64,000 bases of DNA, taken from contig CAYTGR010000017.1 in NCBI GenBank assembly GCA_964437445.1, positions 16,540 to 80,539 of the forward strand, in the 5' to 3' direction. Below are positions 8,947 to 17,253 of this stretch, piece by piece. This DNA is from CAYTGR01 sp964437445 (GTDB taxonomy: Bacteria > Chloroflexota > Anaerolineae > B4-G1 > SLSP01). Every line of letters starts with the position of its first letter. Position 1 is the first letter of the stretch. The position numbers and the translations under genes were made by a program. The notes under the pieces were generated by a model. The model was not told the origin of the DNA. It did no database searches and worked only from the letters and a program-made list of their open reading frames with translations.

Positions 8947-8985
8947 ATCGGCCCTGTTCGTTACGAACGGGGCCGATCTTTTTTG
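8947..8985 (+). terminator. Rho-independent terminator after rpmB
   Basis: A 14-bp stem (8947-8960 with 8964-8977, one G-T pair), a 3-nt loop, then CTTTTTT. It ends immediately before the stop codon of the convergent rpe. Confidence 0.9.
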
Positions 8986-9666
8986 TCAGGATGGGGTTGC
9001 TGCCGCCCGCAAGGCCTGCAAGGCCGGGCCGATGCCTGCCGGGGCGCCGAAGACCGCCGCTCCTGCCACCAACGTATCCGCCCCGGCCGCCACAACCAGC
9101 GGCGCGGTCTGGGGGCTGATCCCGCCGTCCACCTCCAACCAGGCCGGGCTACCGGCGGCGTCCAGCAACGCGCGCACGGCTCGCACTTTGGGCAGCACTT
9201 CAGGCAGGAAGGCCTGGCCCCCAAAGCCTGGATTGACCGTCATCACAAGCACCAGGTCCACCAGCGGCAGGACGTATTGAAGGGCCGTTTCCGGGGTGGC
9301 AGGGTTGAGCGCCACGCCCGCTTTCACTCCCAGCGCGTGGATTTGTTGCAACGTCCGGTGCAGGTGGGGCCCGGCCTCCGGGTGCACCGTCAGACAATCG
9401 GCCCCGGCTTGGGCAAAGACCTCCAGGTAGCGTTCCGGTTGTTCAATCATGAGGTGGACATCTAACGGCAGCGTGGTCAAGGGACGTAATGCCGCCACCA
9501 CGAGCGGACCTACGGTCAGGTTGGGGACGAAGTGCCCATCCATTACATCCACGTGGATCAGATCGGCCCCGGCCGCCGCCGCGGTGAGCACTTGTTCTCC
9601 CAGGTGGGTGAAGTCAGCCGAGAGGATGGAGGGAGCCAGCCGTATTTCTTTTGTCGCGGTTCTCAT
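8986..9666 (-). CDS. rpe: Ribulose-phosphate 3-epimerase
   Basis: Interconverts ribulose 5-phosphate and xylulose 5-phosphate in the pentose phosphate pathway. 226 residues from the ATG at 9666. A TTG six codons upstream is in frame but lengthens the protein beyond the family norm. Motifs in order: LAPSILSADF, HVDVMDGHFVPNLT (metal-binding His and Asp), LDVHLMIEQPERY (metal-binding His), LVMTVNPGFGGQ, WLEVDGGI and GAAVFGAP. It is monocistronic and faces rpmB across the terminator. Confidence 0.96.
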   Translation of the reverse strand: MRTATKEIRLAPSILSADFTHLGEQVLTAAAAGADLIHVDVMDGHFVPNLTVGPLVVAALRPLTTLPLDVHLMIEQPERYLEVFAQAGADCLTVHPEAGPHLHRTLQQIHALGVKAGVALNPATPETALQYVLPLVDLVLVMTVNPGFGGQAFLPEVLPKVRAVRALLDAAGSPAWLEVDGGISPQTAPLVVAAGADTLVAGAAVFGAPAGIGPALQALRAAATPS

Positions 9667-9740
9667 ATCTGGGGTATGATACAACGGAAGCCGGAAAACG
9701 CAACCATTCCGCGCGCCGGGCTCGCCGCGTTACCCTACTC

Positions 9741-9768
9741 TTGTCAAACCTTTCGTTTGTGGTACAAT
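9741..9768 (+). promoter_or_regulatory. Promoter for tRNA-Arg
   Basis: TTGTCA, 16-nt spacer, TACAAT, ending 11 nt before the mature tRNA. Confidence 0.7.
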
Positions 9769-9779
9769 CATCTTATCAC

Positions 9780-9852
9780 GCCCCTGTAGCTCAGTTGGAT
9801 AGAGCACTGGCCTCCGGAGCCAGTGGCCCGCGTTCAAGTCGCGGCAGGGGTA
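9780..9852 (+). tRNA. tRNA-Arg (CCG anticodon)
   Basis: 73 nt with a full cloverleaf. The acceptor GCCCCTG pairs with CAGGGGT and the D stem is GCTC/GAGC. The anticodon stem CTGGC/GCCAG encloses loop CTCCGGA, and the T arm is CCGCG-TTCAAGT-CGCGG. The discriminator is A and the 3' CCA is not encoded. It reads CGG codons. Confidence 0.95.
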
Positions 9853-9901
9853 CATCGGAAGCGGCCTGACCGGGCTTGCTTCCCCAGGTTAACTCCCTTG
9901 A

Positions 9902-9934
9902 GCGGCCCGGTGTTGCACCGGGCCGCTTGTTGTT
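9902..9934 (+). terminator. Terminator after tRNA-Arg
   Basis: Perfect 11-bp stem (9902-9912 with 9916-9926), TTG loop, followed by TTGTTGTT. Confidence 0.75.
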
Positions 9935-9967
9935 ATAGCGACACCCCTCAAATGTGAAAAGGCGGAC

Positions 9968-10930
9968 ATGGATGCACAAATAAGAGACCGGATCCGTGGC
10001 TGTGCGGTGGGGGCAGCCGTTGGCGATGCGATGGGAATGCCCCTGGAATTTGGCCCGGCACGCTCCTCGGATCGCCTGGAGCGCGAAATGCTGCCAGGCC
10101 GGTTGCCCGCCGGCAGCTTTACCGATGATACCGAAATGGCCCTGGCCCTGGCCGAAAGCCTCCTGGCCAGCTGGGGGTTAGATCCCGCCGATCTGGCGCA
10201 GCGGTTTGTCGCCTGGTACAAGGCCCATCCGCCGGATGTCGGGGTGCATACTCGCCACGTATTGAGCCGCATCGCGGCCGGGGAATCCTGGGAGCAGGCG
10301 GTCGCCATGGTGCAACAGACGGCCCCGCACTCGGCGGGCAATGGGGCGGTGATGCGTTGCTGGCCGGTGGCGCTGGCCTGGTGGGACGACGAAGCTTCGC
10401 TCCTGACCGCGAGCGCCTGTCAGAGCCGCGTGACCCATGCGCACCCCGAATGCATCGCCGGGAGCGTGTTTGTCAACGTGGTGATCTACCATCTGCTGCA
10501 GGGGCAGCCCCCGGCCCAGGCGGTGAACGCGGCGCTGGCTGAGGCTGCCTTGCCGGAGCCGCTGGTGGCGGTGATTGCGGCAGCCCCCTCCCGGACGCGA
10601 CAAGAGCTACGCAACAGCGGTTGGGTCCGCCATACGCTGGAGAGCGCCGTGTGGGGCCTGTTGACCACGGCGTCATTTGAAGAGGCGGTGGTGCAGGTGG
10701 CCAACCTGGGCAGCGACACCGATACGGCCGCGGCCGTGGCCGGTGCGCTGGCCGGCGCTGCTTACGGCCTGGCGGCGATCCCCGTGCGCTGGCGGGAGAC
10801 GTTGCGCGGCGAATGGCCGGTGGGCAGCGGCCAGCTCTGGCGTGCGGCCGATTTCATCGCGTTGGCCGACCAACTCGCGGCCGGGCACTGGCGGGTTGAC
10901 CGCTGCCAGCCTTTCCCGGCACCGGCTTGA
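9968..10930 (+). CDS. ADP-ribosylglycohydrolase family protein
   Basis: 320 residues, in the range for the DraG/ARH family, which removes ADP-ribose from proteins or small molecules using two Mg ions. The family opening RIRGCAVGAAVGDAMGMPLEF is present, followed by the metal-binding GSFTDDTEMALALAE (about 51-64). Further on are SAGNGAVMRCWPV and the second metal site GSDTDTAAAVAGALAGAAYG (about 250-270). It is followed 19 bp later by a diiron protein gene. The substrate is unknown. There is no DraT or other ADP-ribosyltransferase in the window. Confidence 0.93.
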   Translation: MDAQIRDRIRGCAVGAAVGDAMGMPLEFGPARSSDRLEREMLPGRLPAGSFTDDTEMALALAESLLASWGLDPADLAQRFVAWYKAHPPDVGVHTRHVLSRIAAGESWEQAVAMVQQTAPHSAGNGAVMRCWPVALAWWDDEASLLTASACQSRVTHAHPECIAGSVFVNVVIYHLLQGQPPAQAVNAALAEAALPEPLVAVIAAAPSRTRQELRNSGWVRHTLESAVWGLLTTASFEEAVVQVANLGSDTDTAAAVAGALAGAAYGLAAIPVRWRETLRGEWPVGSGQLWRAADFIALADQLAAGHWRVDRCQPFPAPA

Positions 10931-10949
10931 AAAAGTCCCCGGAGGTCTG

Positions 10950-11438
10950 ATGGACGCCGAAGACGTATTCCTGAAGGCTATGCAGTTAGAGCTGGACGGG
11001 CGCGAGTTTTATCGGCAGGCTGCCCAACGTAGCACCGACCCCCAGGCCGCCCAACTCTATCGGCAGCTGGCCGAGGACGAAGCGCATCACTATTTGTGCC
11101 TCAGGCGCCAGTACGAAGCGCTCCGGGCGGGCCAGGGTTGGGCGGCGATTGCGGAACTGCCGCCGGTGCGGGCCCTGGATGCGGCCGCCCCCATCTTTCC
11201 GGCCGGGAAAGCGGCGCTGGAGGTGTTGCCCGATAACGCTACCGAAGAAGAGGTGTTGCTCTTTGCGCTCACGGCTGAGGACAGGAGCTACCTCCTCTAT
11301 GTCCGCCAGACCCGGCAGGCGCGGTTTGGGCCGGAGCGGCAGTTCTTCATGCAACTGGCCGCGGTCGAGCTGGGACACTATCACATGCTGATGGCGCACT
11401 ATCACGCGCGTTTCAGCTTTGCCGGGCGGCAGACTTGA
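10950..11438 (+). CDS. Rubrerythrin/ferritin-like diiron protein
   Basis: 162 residues starting MDAEDVFLKAMQLELDGREFY, with GGAGG 4 nt before the ATG. Longer upstream reading in this frame overlaps the previous gene and is not coding. Four iron-ligand motifs of the ferritin-like fold can be seen: E in LELDGREFY, ExxH in EDEAHHY, E in ALTAEDRSY, and ExxH in VELGHYHML. There is no rubredoxin CxxC domain, so it is a short erythrin-type protein, plausibly for peroxide detoxification or iron handling. It is probably cotranscribed with the glycohydrolase upstream. Confidence 0.85.
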   Translation: MDAEDVFLKAMQLELDGREFYRQAAQRSTDPQAAQLYRQLAEDEAHHYLCLRRQYEALRAGQGWAAIAELPPVRALDAAAPIFPAGKAALEVLPDNATEEEVLLFALTAEDRSYLLYVRQTRQARFGPERQFFMQLAAVELGHYHMLMAHYHARFSFAGRQT

Positions 11439-11547
11439 GGGCCGCGAGCAACTTTCTTCGGCGGGGCGCGTAGTATGAAGAGGGTTTGCTGTTGCGGCGG
11501 CCTGTTTCGTTACACACTTTAGTCGTTAGCCATAAGAGGAGGGGGCG

Positions 11548-12333
11548 GTGAAAAGTCACGAAATTGATTATCAGGTTTATGGTGATGATCTCCAGTTTGT
11601 GGAGATAGAATTGGATCCCCGGGAAACTGTGATTGCTGAAGCGGGCGCCATGGTTTTCATGGAGGAGGGCATCACGTTTGAGACCAAGATGGGGGATGGT
11701 TCCAAGCCCAAGTCCGGTTTTCTGGATACATTGACCAGCGTTGGCTCACGGCTGCTCACGGGCGAGTCGCTCTTCATGACCCATTTCACCAACTCCGGCG
11801 AGGGCAAAAAGCACGTCGCGTTCGGCGCGCCCTATCCGGGCAAGATCATTGCTATTGATCTGGATGAGGCCCGCGGTGAGCTGATCTGCCAGAAAGATTC
11901 CTTCCTCTGCGCCGCGCTGGGCACCGAGATCAGCATTGCGTTCAACAAGCGGCTGGGGGCCGGTCTCTTTGGCGGCGAAGGGTTCATCCTGCAACGGTTA
12001 CGGGGCGACGGGATGGTCTTCATCCATGCCGGCGGCACCATCGTGGAAAAGCGGCTCCAGGGCCAGAAATTGATGGTGGATACCGGCTGTCTGGTTGCCT
12101 TTGAAACCGGCATTACCTACGATATTCAGCGCGCCGGCAACCTCAAATCCATGATCTTTGGCGGCGAAGGGCTCTTCCTGGCGACCCTCCAGGGGACGGG
12201 ACGGGTCTGGCTGCAATCGTTGCCCTTCTCGCGGCTGGCCGACCGGATTTTGCAATCTGCGCCCTCCGCCGGTGGTAAGGGAACCGACGAGGGGGCGGTC
12301 GTGCGTGGCCTGACGGGGTTGTTCCAAAAGTAA
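11548..12333 (+). CDS. AIM24/TIGR00266 family protein
   Basis: 261 residues from a GTG start behind AGGAGGGGG. It shows the family's repeated Gly-rich beta-strand pattern: EAGAMVFMEEGI, LFMTHFTNSGEGK, KRLGAGLFGGEGFILQRLRGDGMVFIHAGG, and near the end MIFGGEGLFLATLQGTGRVWLQSLP. The fold is related to the tryptophan RNA-binding attenuator-like beta-barrel. The cellular role in bacteria is not established. It is a single gene followed by a strong terminator. Confidence 0.9.
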   Translation: MKSHEIDYQVYGDDLQFVEIELDPRETVIAEAGAMVFMEEGITFETKMGDGSKPKSGFLDTLTSVGSRLLTGESLFMTHFTNSGEGKKHVAFGAPYPGKIIAIDLDEARGELICQKDSFLCAALGTEISIAFNKRLGAGLFGGEGFILQRLRGDGMVFIHAGGTIVEKRLQGQKLMVDTGCLVAFETGITYDIQRAGNLKSMIFGGEGLFLATLQGTGRVWLQSLPFSRLADRILQSAPSAGGKGTDEGAVVRGLTGLFQK

Positions 12334-12349
12334 GAGGGGCTATGTTTTA

Positions 12350-12381
12350 CAGCCCGGCTGATACCAGCCGGGCTGTTTTGT
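12350..12381 (+). terminator. Terminator after AIM24-family gene
   Basis: Perfect 11-bp stem CAGCCCGGCTG / CAGCCGGGCTG with a 4-nt loop, followed by TTTTGTT. Confidence 0.85.
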
Positions 12382-12406
12382 TGGGAGAAAAATTTGTTCC
12401 GGCCAC

Positions 12407-12434
12407 TTGTCAGCGGCCGGAACCGGGGCATAAT
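12407..12434 (+). promoter_or_regulatory. Promoter for racemase-ruvB
   Basis: TTGTCA, 16-nt spacer, CATAAT, 37 nt before the racemase ATG. A GTTCCGGCC/GGCCGGAAC inverted repeat (12396-12423) overlaps the -35 box and spacer and could be an operator. Confidence 0.55.
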
Positions 12435-12471
12435 GAAGCTAACTTTGTGCTGAGCCGTAGCCGGAGGGGCT

Positions 12472-13170
12472 ATGAAAACCATTGGGCTGATCGGTGGGAT
12501 GAGTTGGGAATCGTCACTGGAATATTACCGCTTGATCAACACCGGCGTCAAAGCGCGGTTGGGCGGGTTCCATTCGGCGCGCTGCCTGCTCTACTCGGTG
12601 GATTTTGCGGAGATTGAGGATTTGCAGCGCGCGGGACGCTGGGACGTGGCCGGGCAGGCCCTCGGAGCGGCGGCCCGACGGCTGGAGCGCGGCGGGGCGG
12701 ATTTTGTCGTCCTCTGCACCAACACGATGCACAAAGTGGCGGACGCCATTGCAGCGCAGATCACCATTCCGTTACTGCACATTGCCGATGCCACGGCCCG
12801 CCCCATCACGGCCCAGGGGCTGCACCGGATCGGCCTGTTAGGGACCCGCTTCACGATGGAGGAGGATTTTTACACCGGTCGCTTGGCGGAACGGTTCGGG
12901 CTGGAAGTGCTGACGCCGGACCCGGCGGCGCGCGAACTGGTCCACCGGGTGATCTTTGACGAGCTCTGCCTGGGCCAGATCAACCCGATCTCACGGGCCC
13001 GGTTCAGAGAGATCATGGCCCAGCTGGTGCGCGACGGCGCCGAGGGCATCATCCTGGGCTGCACCGAGATCGGGCTGCTGGTGAGCGCGGAGGATTGCTC
13101 GCGGCCGCTCTTTGATACAACCCGCCTCCACGCGGAGGCGGCCGTGGCGTATGCTCTGGAAGAAGCATGA
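12472..13170 (+). CDS. Aspartate/glutamate racemase family protein
   Basis: 232 residues, the usual length of the family. N-terminal MKTIGLIGGMSWESSLEYYRLIN is the typical opening. The two catalytic cysteines are in FVVLCTNTMHK (about residue 82) and IILGCTEIGLL (about residue 196). It interconverts L and D forms of aspartate or a related amino acid, likely for cell wall or D-amino acid metabolism. GGAGG lies 4 nt before the ATG. ruvB follows after 40 bp. Confidence 0.93.
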   Translation: MKTIGLIGGMSWESSLEYYRLINTGVKARLGGFHSARCLLYSVDFAEIEDLQRAGRWDVAGQALGAAARRLERGGADFVVLCTNTMHKVADAIAAQITIPLLHIADATARPITAQGLHRIGLLGTRFTMEEDFYTGRLAERFGLEVLTPDPAARELVHRVIFDELCLGQINPISRARFREIMAQLVRDGAEGIILGCTEIGLLVSAEDCSRPLFDTTRLHAEAAVAYALEEA

Positions 13171-13210
13171 GGCTCCTTTCTGATTCTACCAACGAGGGAT
13201 TGGTTAGACG

Positions 13211-14233
13211 ATGACGCCCACACGGACTGTTTCACCCCAACCGGAAGCCGACGAGCAGGTGCTGGATCGGGCACTCCGCCCCCGCAGCCTGGACGACCTG
13301 ATCGGCCAGGCGACGCTGCGCGAAAACCTGCGCATCCTCATCCAGGCGGCCCAGGGACGCCATGAGGCGCTGGAGCACGTCCTTTTCTACGGCCCGCCGG
13401 GGCTGGGCAAAACCACCCTGGCCCACATCTGTGCCCACGAAATGGGCGCGCCGATCCGCATCACCGCCGGGCCGGCCATTGAGCGAGCGGGGGACCTGGC
13501 GGCCATCCTCAGCAATTTGCGCGAGAAAGAGGTCCTCTTCATTGACGAAATCCACCGGTTGGGGAAGGTCGTGGAGGAGATCCTCTATCCGGCGATGGAA
13601 GATTTCGCGCTGGACCTGGTCATCGGGCAGGGGCCGGGCGCGCGGAGTGTGCGGTTGAGCCTGCCGCGCTTCACCGTCGTCGGCGCGACCACCCGCCTGG
13701 CGCTGCTCTCCGCCCCGTTGCGGACCCGGTTCGGCGCGGTGTACCGGCTGGATTTCTACGATCAGGCCGCCTTGGAGGAGATCGTTGGCCGGGCGGCGCG
13801 GGTCTTGAACGTCACGTTGGAGCCGGAGGGCCGCGCGGAGATCGCCCGGCGGGGCCGGGGCACGCCGCGCGTCGCGTTGCGGCTGCTGCGCCGCGTCCGC
13901 GATTACGCTCAGGTAAAGGGCGACGGCACGATCACCGCGGCCATGGCTGCCGCCGCGCTGGCCCTGCTGGACATTGATCCCCAGGGGTTGGATGATCTGG
14001 ACCGCCGGGTCTTGAAGGCAATCATTGAGAAATTCGGCGGCGGGCCGGTGGGGCTGGAGACCATCGCGGCCTCCATCGGCGAGGAGGCCGACACCATCAT
14101 GGATGTGGTGGAGCCCTATCTCTTGCAGCTGGGTTTTCTGGATCGCACCCCGCGCGGGCGCGTCGCCACCCGCCTGGCTTACGAGCATTTGCAAATTCCT
14201 TACGAAAAAGCGGAACAGGGGACGCTATTTTAG
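13211..14233 (+). CDS. ruvB: Holliday junction branch migration helicase RuvB
   Basis: AAA+ motor of the RuvAB complex. 340 residues. Walker A is GPPGLGKTT (61-69) and Walker B is LFIDEIHRL (109-117). Sensor-1 is GATTRLALLSAPLRTRFG, which carries the arginine finger region, and the C-terminal winged helix contains GGGPVGLETIAASIGEEADTIMDVVEPYLLQLGFLDRTPRGR. ruvA and ruvC are not adjacent. A 320-codon reading on the opposite strand is a codon-bias shadow. Confidence 0.97.
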   Translation: MTPTRTVSPQPEADEQVLDRALRPRSLDDLIGQATLRENLRILIQAAQGRHEALEHVLFYGPPGLGKTTLAHICAHEMGAPIRITAGPAIERAGDLAAILSNLREKEVLFIDEIHRLGKVVEEILYPAMEDFALDLVIGQGPGARSVRLSLPRFTVVGATTRLALLSAPLRTRFGAVYRLDFYDQAALEEIVGRAARVLNVTLEPEGRAEIARRGRGTPRVALRLLRRVRDYAQVKGDGTITAAMAAAALALLDIDPQGLDDLDRRVLKAIIEKFGGGPVGLETIAASIGEEADTIMDVVEPYLLQLGFLDRTPRGRVATRLAYEHLQIPYEKAEQGTLF

Positions 14234-14269
14234 GTGGGGGGCGGCGGTCTGTCGTCCGTGGTCGCTTGA

Positions 14270-14297
14270 TTGTGTTGGTGACAACTGGGGTTACAAT
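14270..14297 (+). promoter_or_regulatory. Promoter for purA
   Basis: TTGTGT, 16-nt spacer, TACAAT, about 60 nt before purA. Confidence 0.5.
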
Positions 14298-14356
14298 AAG
14301 GAAAGATATCCTTTAACACCGTGTAGCTGTTAATCTTCTGAAGCATAAGGAGTACC

Positions 14357-15643
14357 ATGCCTGCTACAATTGTGATTGGCGCTCAATGGGGCGATGAGGG
14401 GAAGGGCCGCGTGGTGGATTATTTCGCCGCGCAGGCCGACCTGGTCGCCCGCTACAACGGTGGCGACAACGCCGGGCATACCGTCATCGCGGAGGGCCAC
14501 AAACTGGCGCTGCACCTGATCCCTTCGGGAATCCTCTACCGCGATGCACTCTGTCTCATCGGGGCCGGCACGGTGGTCAACCCGCTCAATCTGCTCAAGG
14601 AGATGGAGGCACTGCGGGCCGCCGGGATAGAGATCAGTCCGCAGCGCCTGAAGATCGCCGCCGCCGCGCACCTGATCCTGCCGACGCACAGGCTGCTGGA
14701 TGGCGCCTCGGAGGGCCGGCGGGGCCAGAGCGCAATCGGCACGACGCAGCGCGGCATCGGCCCGGCCTACGCCGACAAGGCTGCCCGCGTCAACCTGCGC
14801 GCCGGCCAGCTGCGCGACCCCGACGCCTTCGCGGTGGCCGCCCGCACGTTGCTGGAAAGCCATGTGCTTCGTCTGACGCAGCTCTATGAGCTGGAAGCGA
14901 TGCCTGACCTGACCCCCCTGGTCGCCCAACTCTACGAAGCGGCCCAGGCGCTCGCGCCCTACCTGGTAGATGGGGTGGCTCTGTTGAGCCAGGCGCTCGC
15001 CGCCGGGCAACGGGTGCTGTGCGAGGGAGCGCAGGGGACGTTGCTGGACCTGGACCACGGCACCTATCCTTTTGTGACCAGTTCGGCGACGATTGCCGGC
15101 GGCGCCTTGACGGGGTTGGGTTTCGGCCCCAAGGAGGTGACGCGCGTGGTGGGCGTCGCCAAAGCCTACACTACCCGGGTGGGGGCTGGGCCGTTCCCCA
15201 CCGAGCTGCTGGACGAGACCGGCGAGCGCATCCGCCGGGTTGGCTACGAATACGGCACCACCACCGGCCGCCCGCGCCGCTGCGGCTGGCTGGACGCCGT
15301 CATCCTGCGCTACGCGGCCCAGGTCAACGGGCTGACCGAGCTCGCGGTGACCAAGCTGGATGTGCTGAGCGGGCTGCCGGCGTTGCGGATCGCCGTCGCC
15401 TACGAGCTGGACGGCGAGCGCGTCACCGATTTCCCCGCCGAGTGGGGGAGCGAGGTGCTGGCCCACTGTCGCCCGGTCTACGAGGAACTGCCCGGCTGGT
15501 CGGCCGAGATCGGCACCGTTCGCGAGCGGGCTGCGCTGCCGGCCGAGGCACGTGCTTACCTGGAGCGAATAGAAACATTGACCGGCGTGCCGGTCACCTT
15601 CATCGGCGTTGGCCCTGAACGCGAAGCGATGATCTTGCCGTAG
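14357..15643 (+). CDS. purA: Adenylosuccinate synthetase
   Basis: Converts IMP, aspartate and GTP to adenylosuccinate, first step toward AMP. 428 residues, full length. Motifs: GAQWGDEGKGR (7-17, catalytic Asp and GTP P-loop), NGGDNAGHT (36-44, catalytic His), GTTQRGIGPAYADKAAR, GAQGTLLDLDHGTYPFVTSS, VAKAYTTRVGAGPFPTEL and TTGRPRRCGWLD. It starts with AAGGAG upstream. It is monocistronic, with a hairpin downstream. Confidence 0.98.
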   Translation: MPATIVIGAQWGDEGKGRVVDYFAAQADLVARYNGGDNAGHTVIAEGHKLALHLIPSGILYRDALCLIGAGTVVNPLNLLKEMEALRAAGIEISPQRLKIAAAAHLILPTHRLLDGASEGRRGQSAIGTTQRGIGPAYADKAARVNLRAGQLRDPDAFAVAARTLLESHVLRLTQLYELEAMPDLTPLVAQLYEAAQALAPYLVDGVALLSQALAAGQRVLCEGAQGTLLDLDHGTYPFVTSSATIAGGALTGLGFGPKEVTRVVGVAKAYTTRVGAGPFPTELLDETGERIRRVGYEYGTTTGRPRRCGWLDAVILRYAAQVNGLTELAVTKLDVLSGLPALRIAVAYELDGERVTDFPAEWGSEVLAHCRPVYEELPGWSAEIGTVRERAALPAEARAYLERIETLTGVPVTFIGVGPEREAMILP

Positions 15644-15660
15644 AGATCCCTGAGCAGAAT

Positions 15661-15690
15661 CCCCTCCCGGGCTTGACGGCCCGGGAGGGG
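15661..15690. terminator. GC hairpin after purA
   Basis: A perfect 12-bp inverted repeat (15661-15672 with 15679-15690) sits 17 nt after the purA stop. No U-tract follows, so intrinsic termination is uncertain. Confidence 0.5.
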
Positions 15691-15851
15691 GGCTGCCGGA
15701 CGGTGGCCCGCCCCGGCGGGCCAGGGCTGCTGGCCGCTTCATTTGTGCGGTATATGGGATCTGTCCCCTGCCCTTGACTGACCGGCAACGGCCGCTGAAT
15801 GAGTCTCCCTGTGCCCTGGGCAATCAATACCCCCCACAAGACGCAGCCAGT

Positions 15852-15880
15852 TTGCAGTTATCCCACTGCCGGGTTATACT
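15852..15880 (+). promoter_or_regulatory. Promoter for lipoprotein gene
   Basis: TTGCAG, 17-nt spacer, TATACT. Its position supports a start at 15970 rather than the longer upstream reading. Confidence 0.65.
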
Positions 15881-15969
15881 GCCCTTCAGGGAAACAATCG
15901 GGGCGCGTTAACCGAACCGGGGCTGCTGAACACTTTGCTTCAAAGGACCAGGAGATAAGGAGGTCTCTC

Positions 15970-17253
15970 ATGGGACAACAGGGCATGAAAAAGATTGGAT
16001 TTGCCATTGTGCTGGTGCTCCTGCTGTCGGGCTGCCGCAAGACCACGCCGGTCCCCCCGACCCAGGAGCCGACCGTAGCCATGACGCCGGTGACCGTGCC
16101 TTCTCCCACCGCCACCGCTCTGCCGACCTCCCTGCCACCGTCGCTTTCGCCCACCCCGGCAACGCCAGCCGCTTCCTGCCCGCCCCGGCGCGAGCTGCCG
16201 TTTCCGGCGCGTCCCACCACCGTCACCGAGGCCCCTGCCGTCCTGGCCGCTTATTTGAGCGCGGGCGGCGATCCGGCGCAGCTCGTGCCGCTCCTGCACG
16301 AGTGGGAGATGCTCCCGCCGCAGTCCATGAACCCGGTGGAGGCCGACCTCACCGGCGACGGCGTGCCGGAACTGGCATTGTCCATCATTGACCCGGCCGC
16401 CCAGACCTACCCCCCGGAAGGGACGTTGCTGGTCTACAGCTGCCAGGCCGGAAATATGGACCTGCTGCAGGCCTACACGCCGGGACAGGGGTTGGGGATT
16501 TATCCGGTCGGGGCTGAGGATTTCACCGGTGACGGCATCCCCGAACTGGCTTACGCCACCGAACTCTGTGGGGCGCACACCTGTTTTCGGGCCTTTTATC
16601 TGTGGACGTGGCGCGCTACTGCCTTCGCCGAGCTGGTCGCGCCGGGGACGCTCAGCCTCCCCTATCCCACGTTTCTGCTGGCGCCGGGCACCGTACGCGC
16701 CGTCAGCAGCGGAATCGGTTCGGTGGGGGCCGGGCCACAGCGCACGATCACGCAAACCTGGACCTGGAACGGAACCACTCTGACGCAGACCGCGACCGAG
16801 GTGGCCCCCGCGGTGTTCCGCTACCACGCTTTCCTGGACGCCGAAACGCCCTTCTTCGCCGGAAATTATGCCGCCGCCCTGCCGCTCTACGAGCGCGTGT
16901 TGACCGATGAGACGCTCCAACCCTGGGCGCCGGCCATCAGTGCCGCCGACGAACGGGCCGGGCTCCAGGCCCTGGCGCACTGGCGGCGGCTGTTGAGCCG
17001 GTTGCAGCTGGGGGACCGGAGCGGTGCCCAGGCTGAATACGAGACACTTCAAACCACATTCGTTGATCATCCCGTAGCGCGCCTGGCGCAACGCTTTTGG
17101 GAGGGGTCTCAAGGCGGTGGGAGCGTGGAGGCAGGCTGCGGCGCGGCCTTAGCCGCGCCGGAGAGCCTCACGGTCGTGGAATTCCTCAACCAGTTCGGCT
17201 ACGCCAATCCCACTTACGAGGTACACCAGTTATGTCCTTTCACGACCCCCTGA
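15970..17253 (+). CDS. Secreted lipoprotein with FG-GAP/VCBS-like repeats
   Basis: 427 residues starting MGQQGMKKIGFAIVLVLLLSGC, a lipoprotein signal with lipobox LLSGC. AAGGAGG lies just before the ATG. A Thr/Pro/Ser-rich linker follows (about 25-75), typical of surface lipoproteins in this phylum. Two D-x-TGDG-x-PEL motifs (ADLTGDGVPEL and EDFTGDGIPEL) look like calcium-binding FG-GAP/VCBS repeats of an integrin-type propeller. The C-terminal third looks helical and TPR-like (ALPLYERVLTDETLQPWA...). It would be anchored outside the membrane; the function is unknown. The methyltransferase gene overlaps its last 22 bp. Confidence 0.82.
   Translation: MGQQGMKKIGFAIVLVLLLSGCRKTTPVPPTQEPTVAMTPVTVPSPTATALPTSLPPSLSPTPATPAASCPPRRELPFPARPTTVTEAPAVLAAYLSAGGDPAQLVPLLHEWEMLPPQSMNPVEADLTGDGVPELALSIIDPAAQTYPPEGTLLVYSCQAGNMDLLQAYTPGQGLGIYPVGAEDFTGDGIPELAYATELCGAHTCFRAFYLWTWRATAFAELVAPGTLSLPYPTFLLAPGTVRAVSSGIGSVGAGPQRTITQTWTWNGTTLTQTATEVAPAVFRYHAFLDAETPFFAGNYAAALPLYERVLTDETLQPWAPAISAADERAGLQALAHWRRLLSRLQLGDRSGAQAEYETLQTTFVDHPVARLAQRFWEGSQGGGSVEAGCGAALAAPESLTVVEFLNQFGYANPTYEVHQLCPFTTP

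Noticed and set aside
13232..14194. 320-codon open frame on the minus strand
   Set aside because: Shadow of ruvB; low-complexity Gln/Arg/Gly-rich peptide with no recognisable domain.
14330..15823. 497-codon open frame on the minus strand
   Set aside because: Shadow of purA, Gly/Gln/Arg-rich, no ribosome site.
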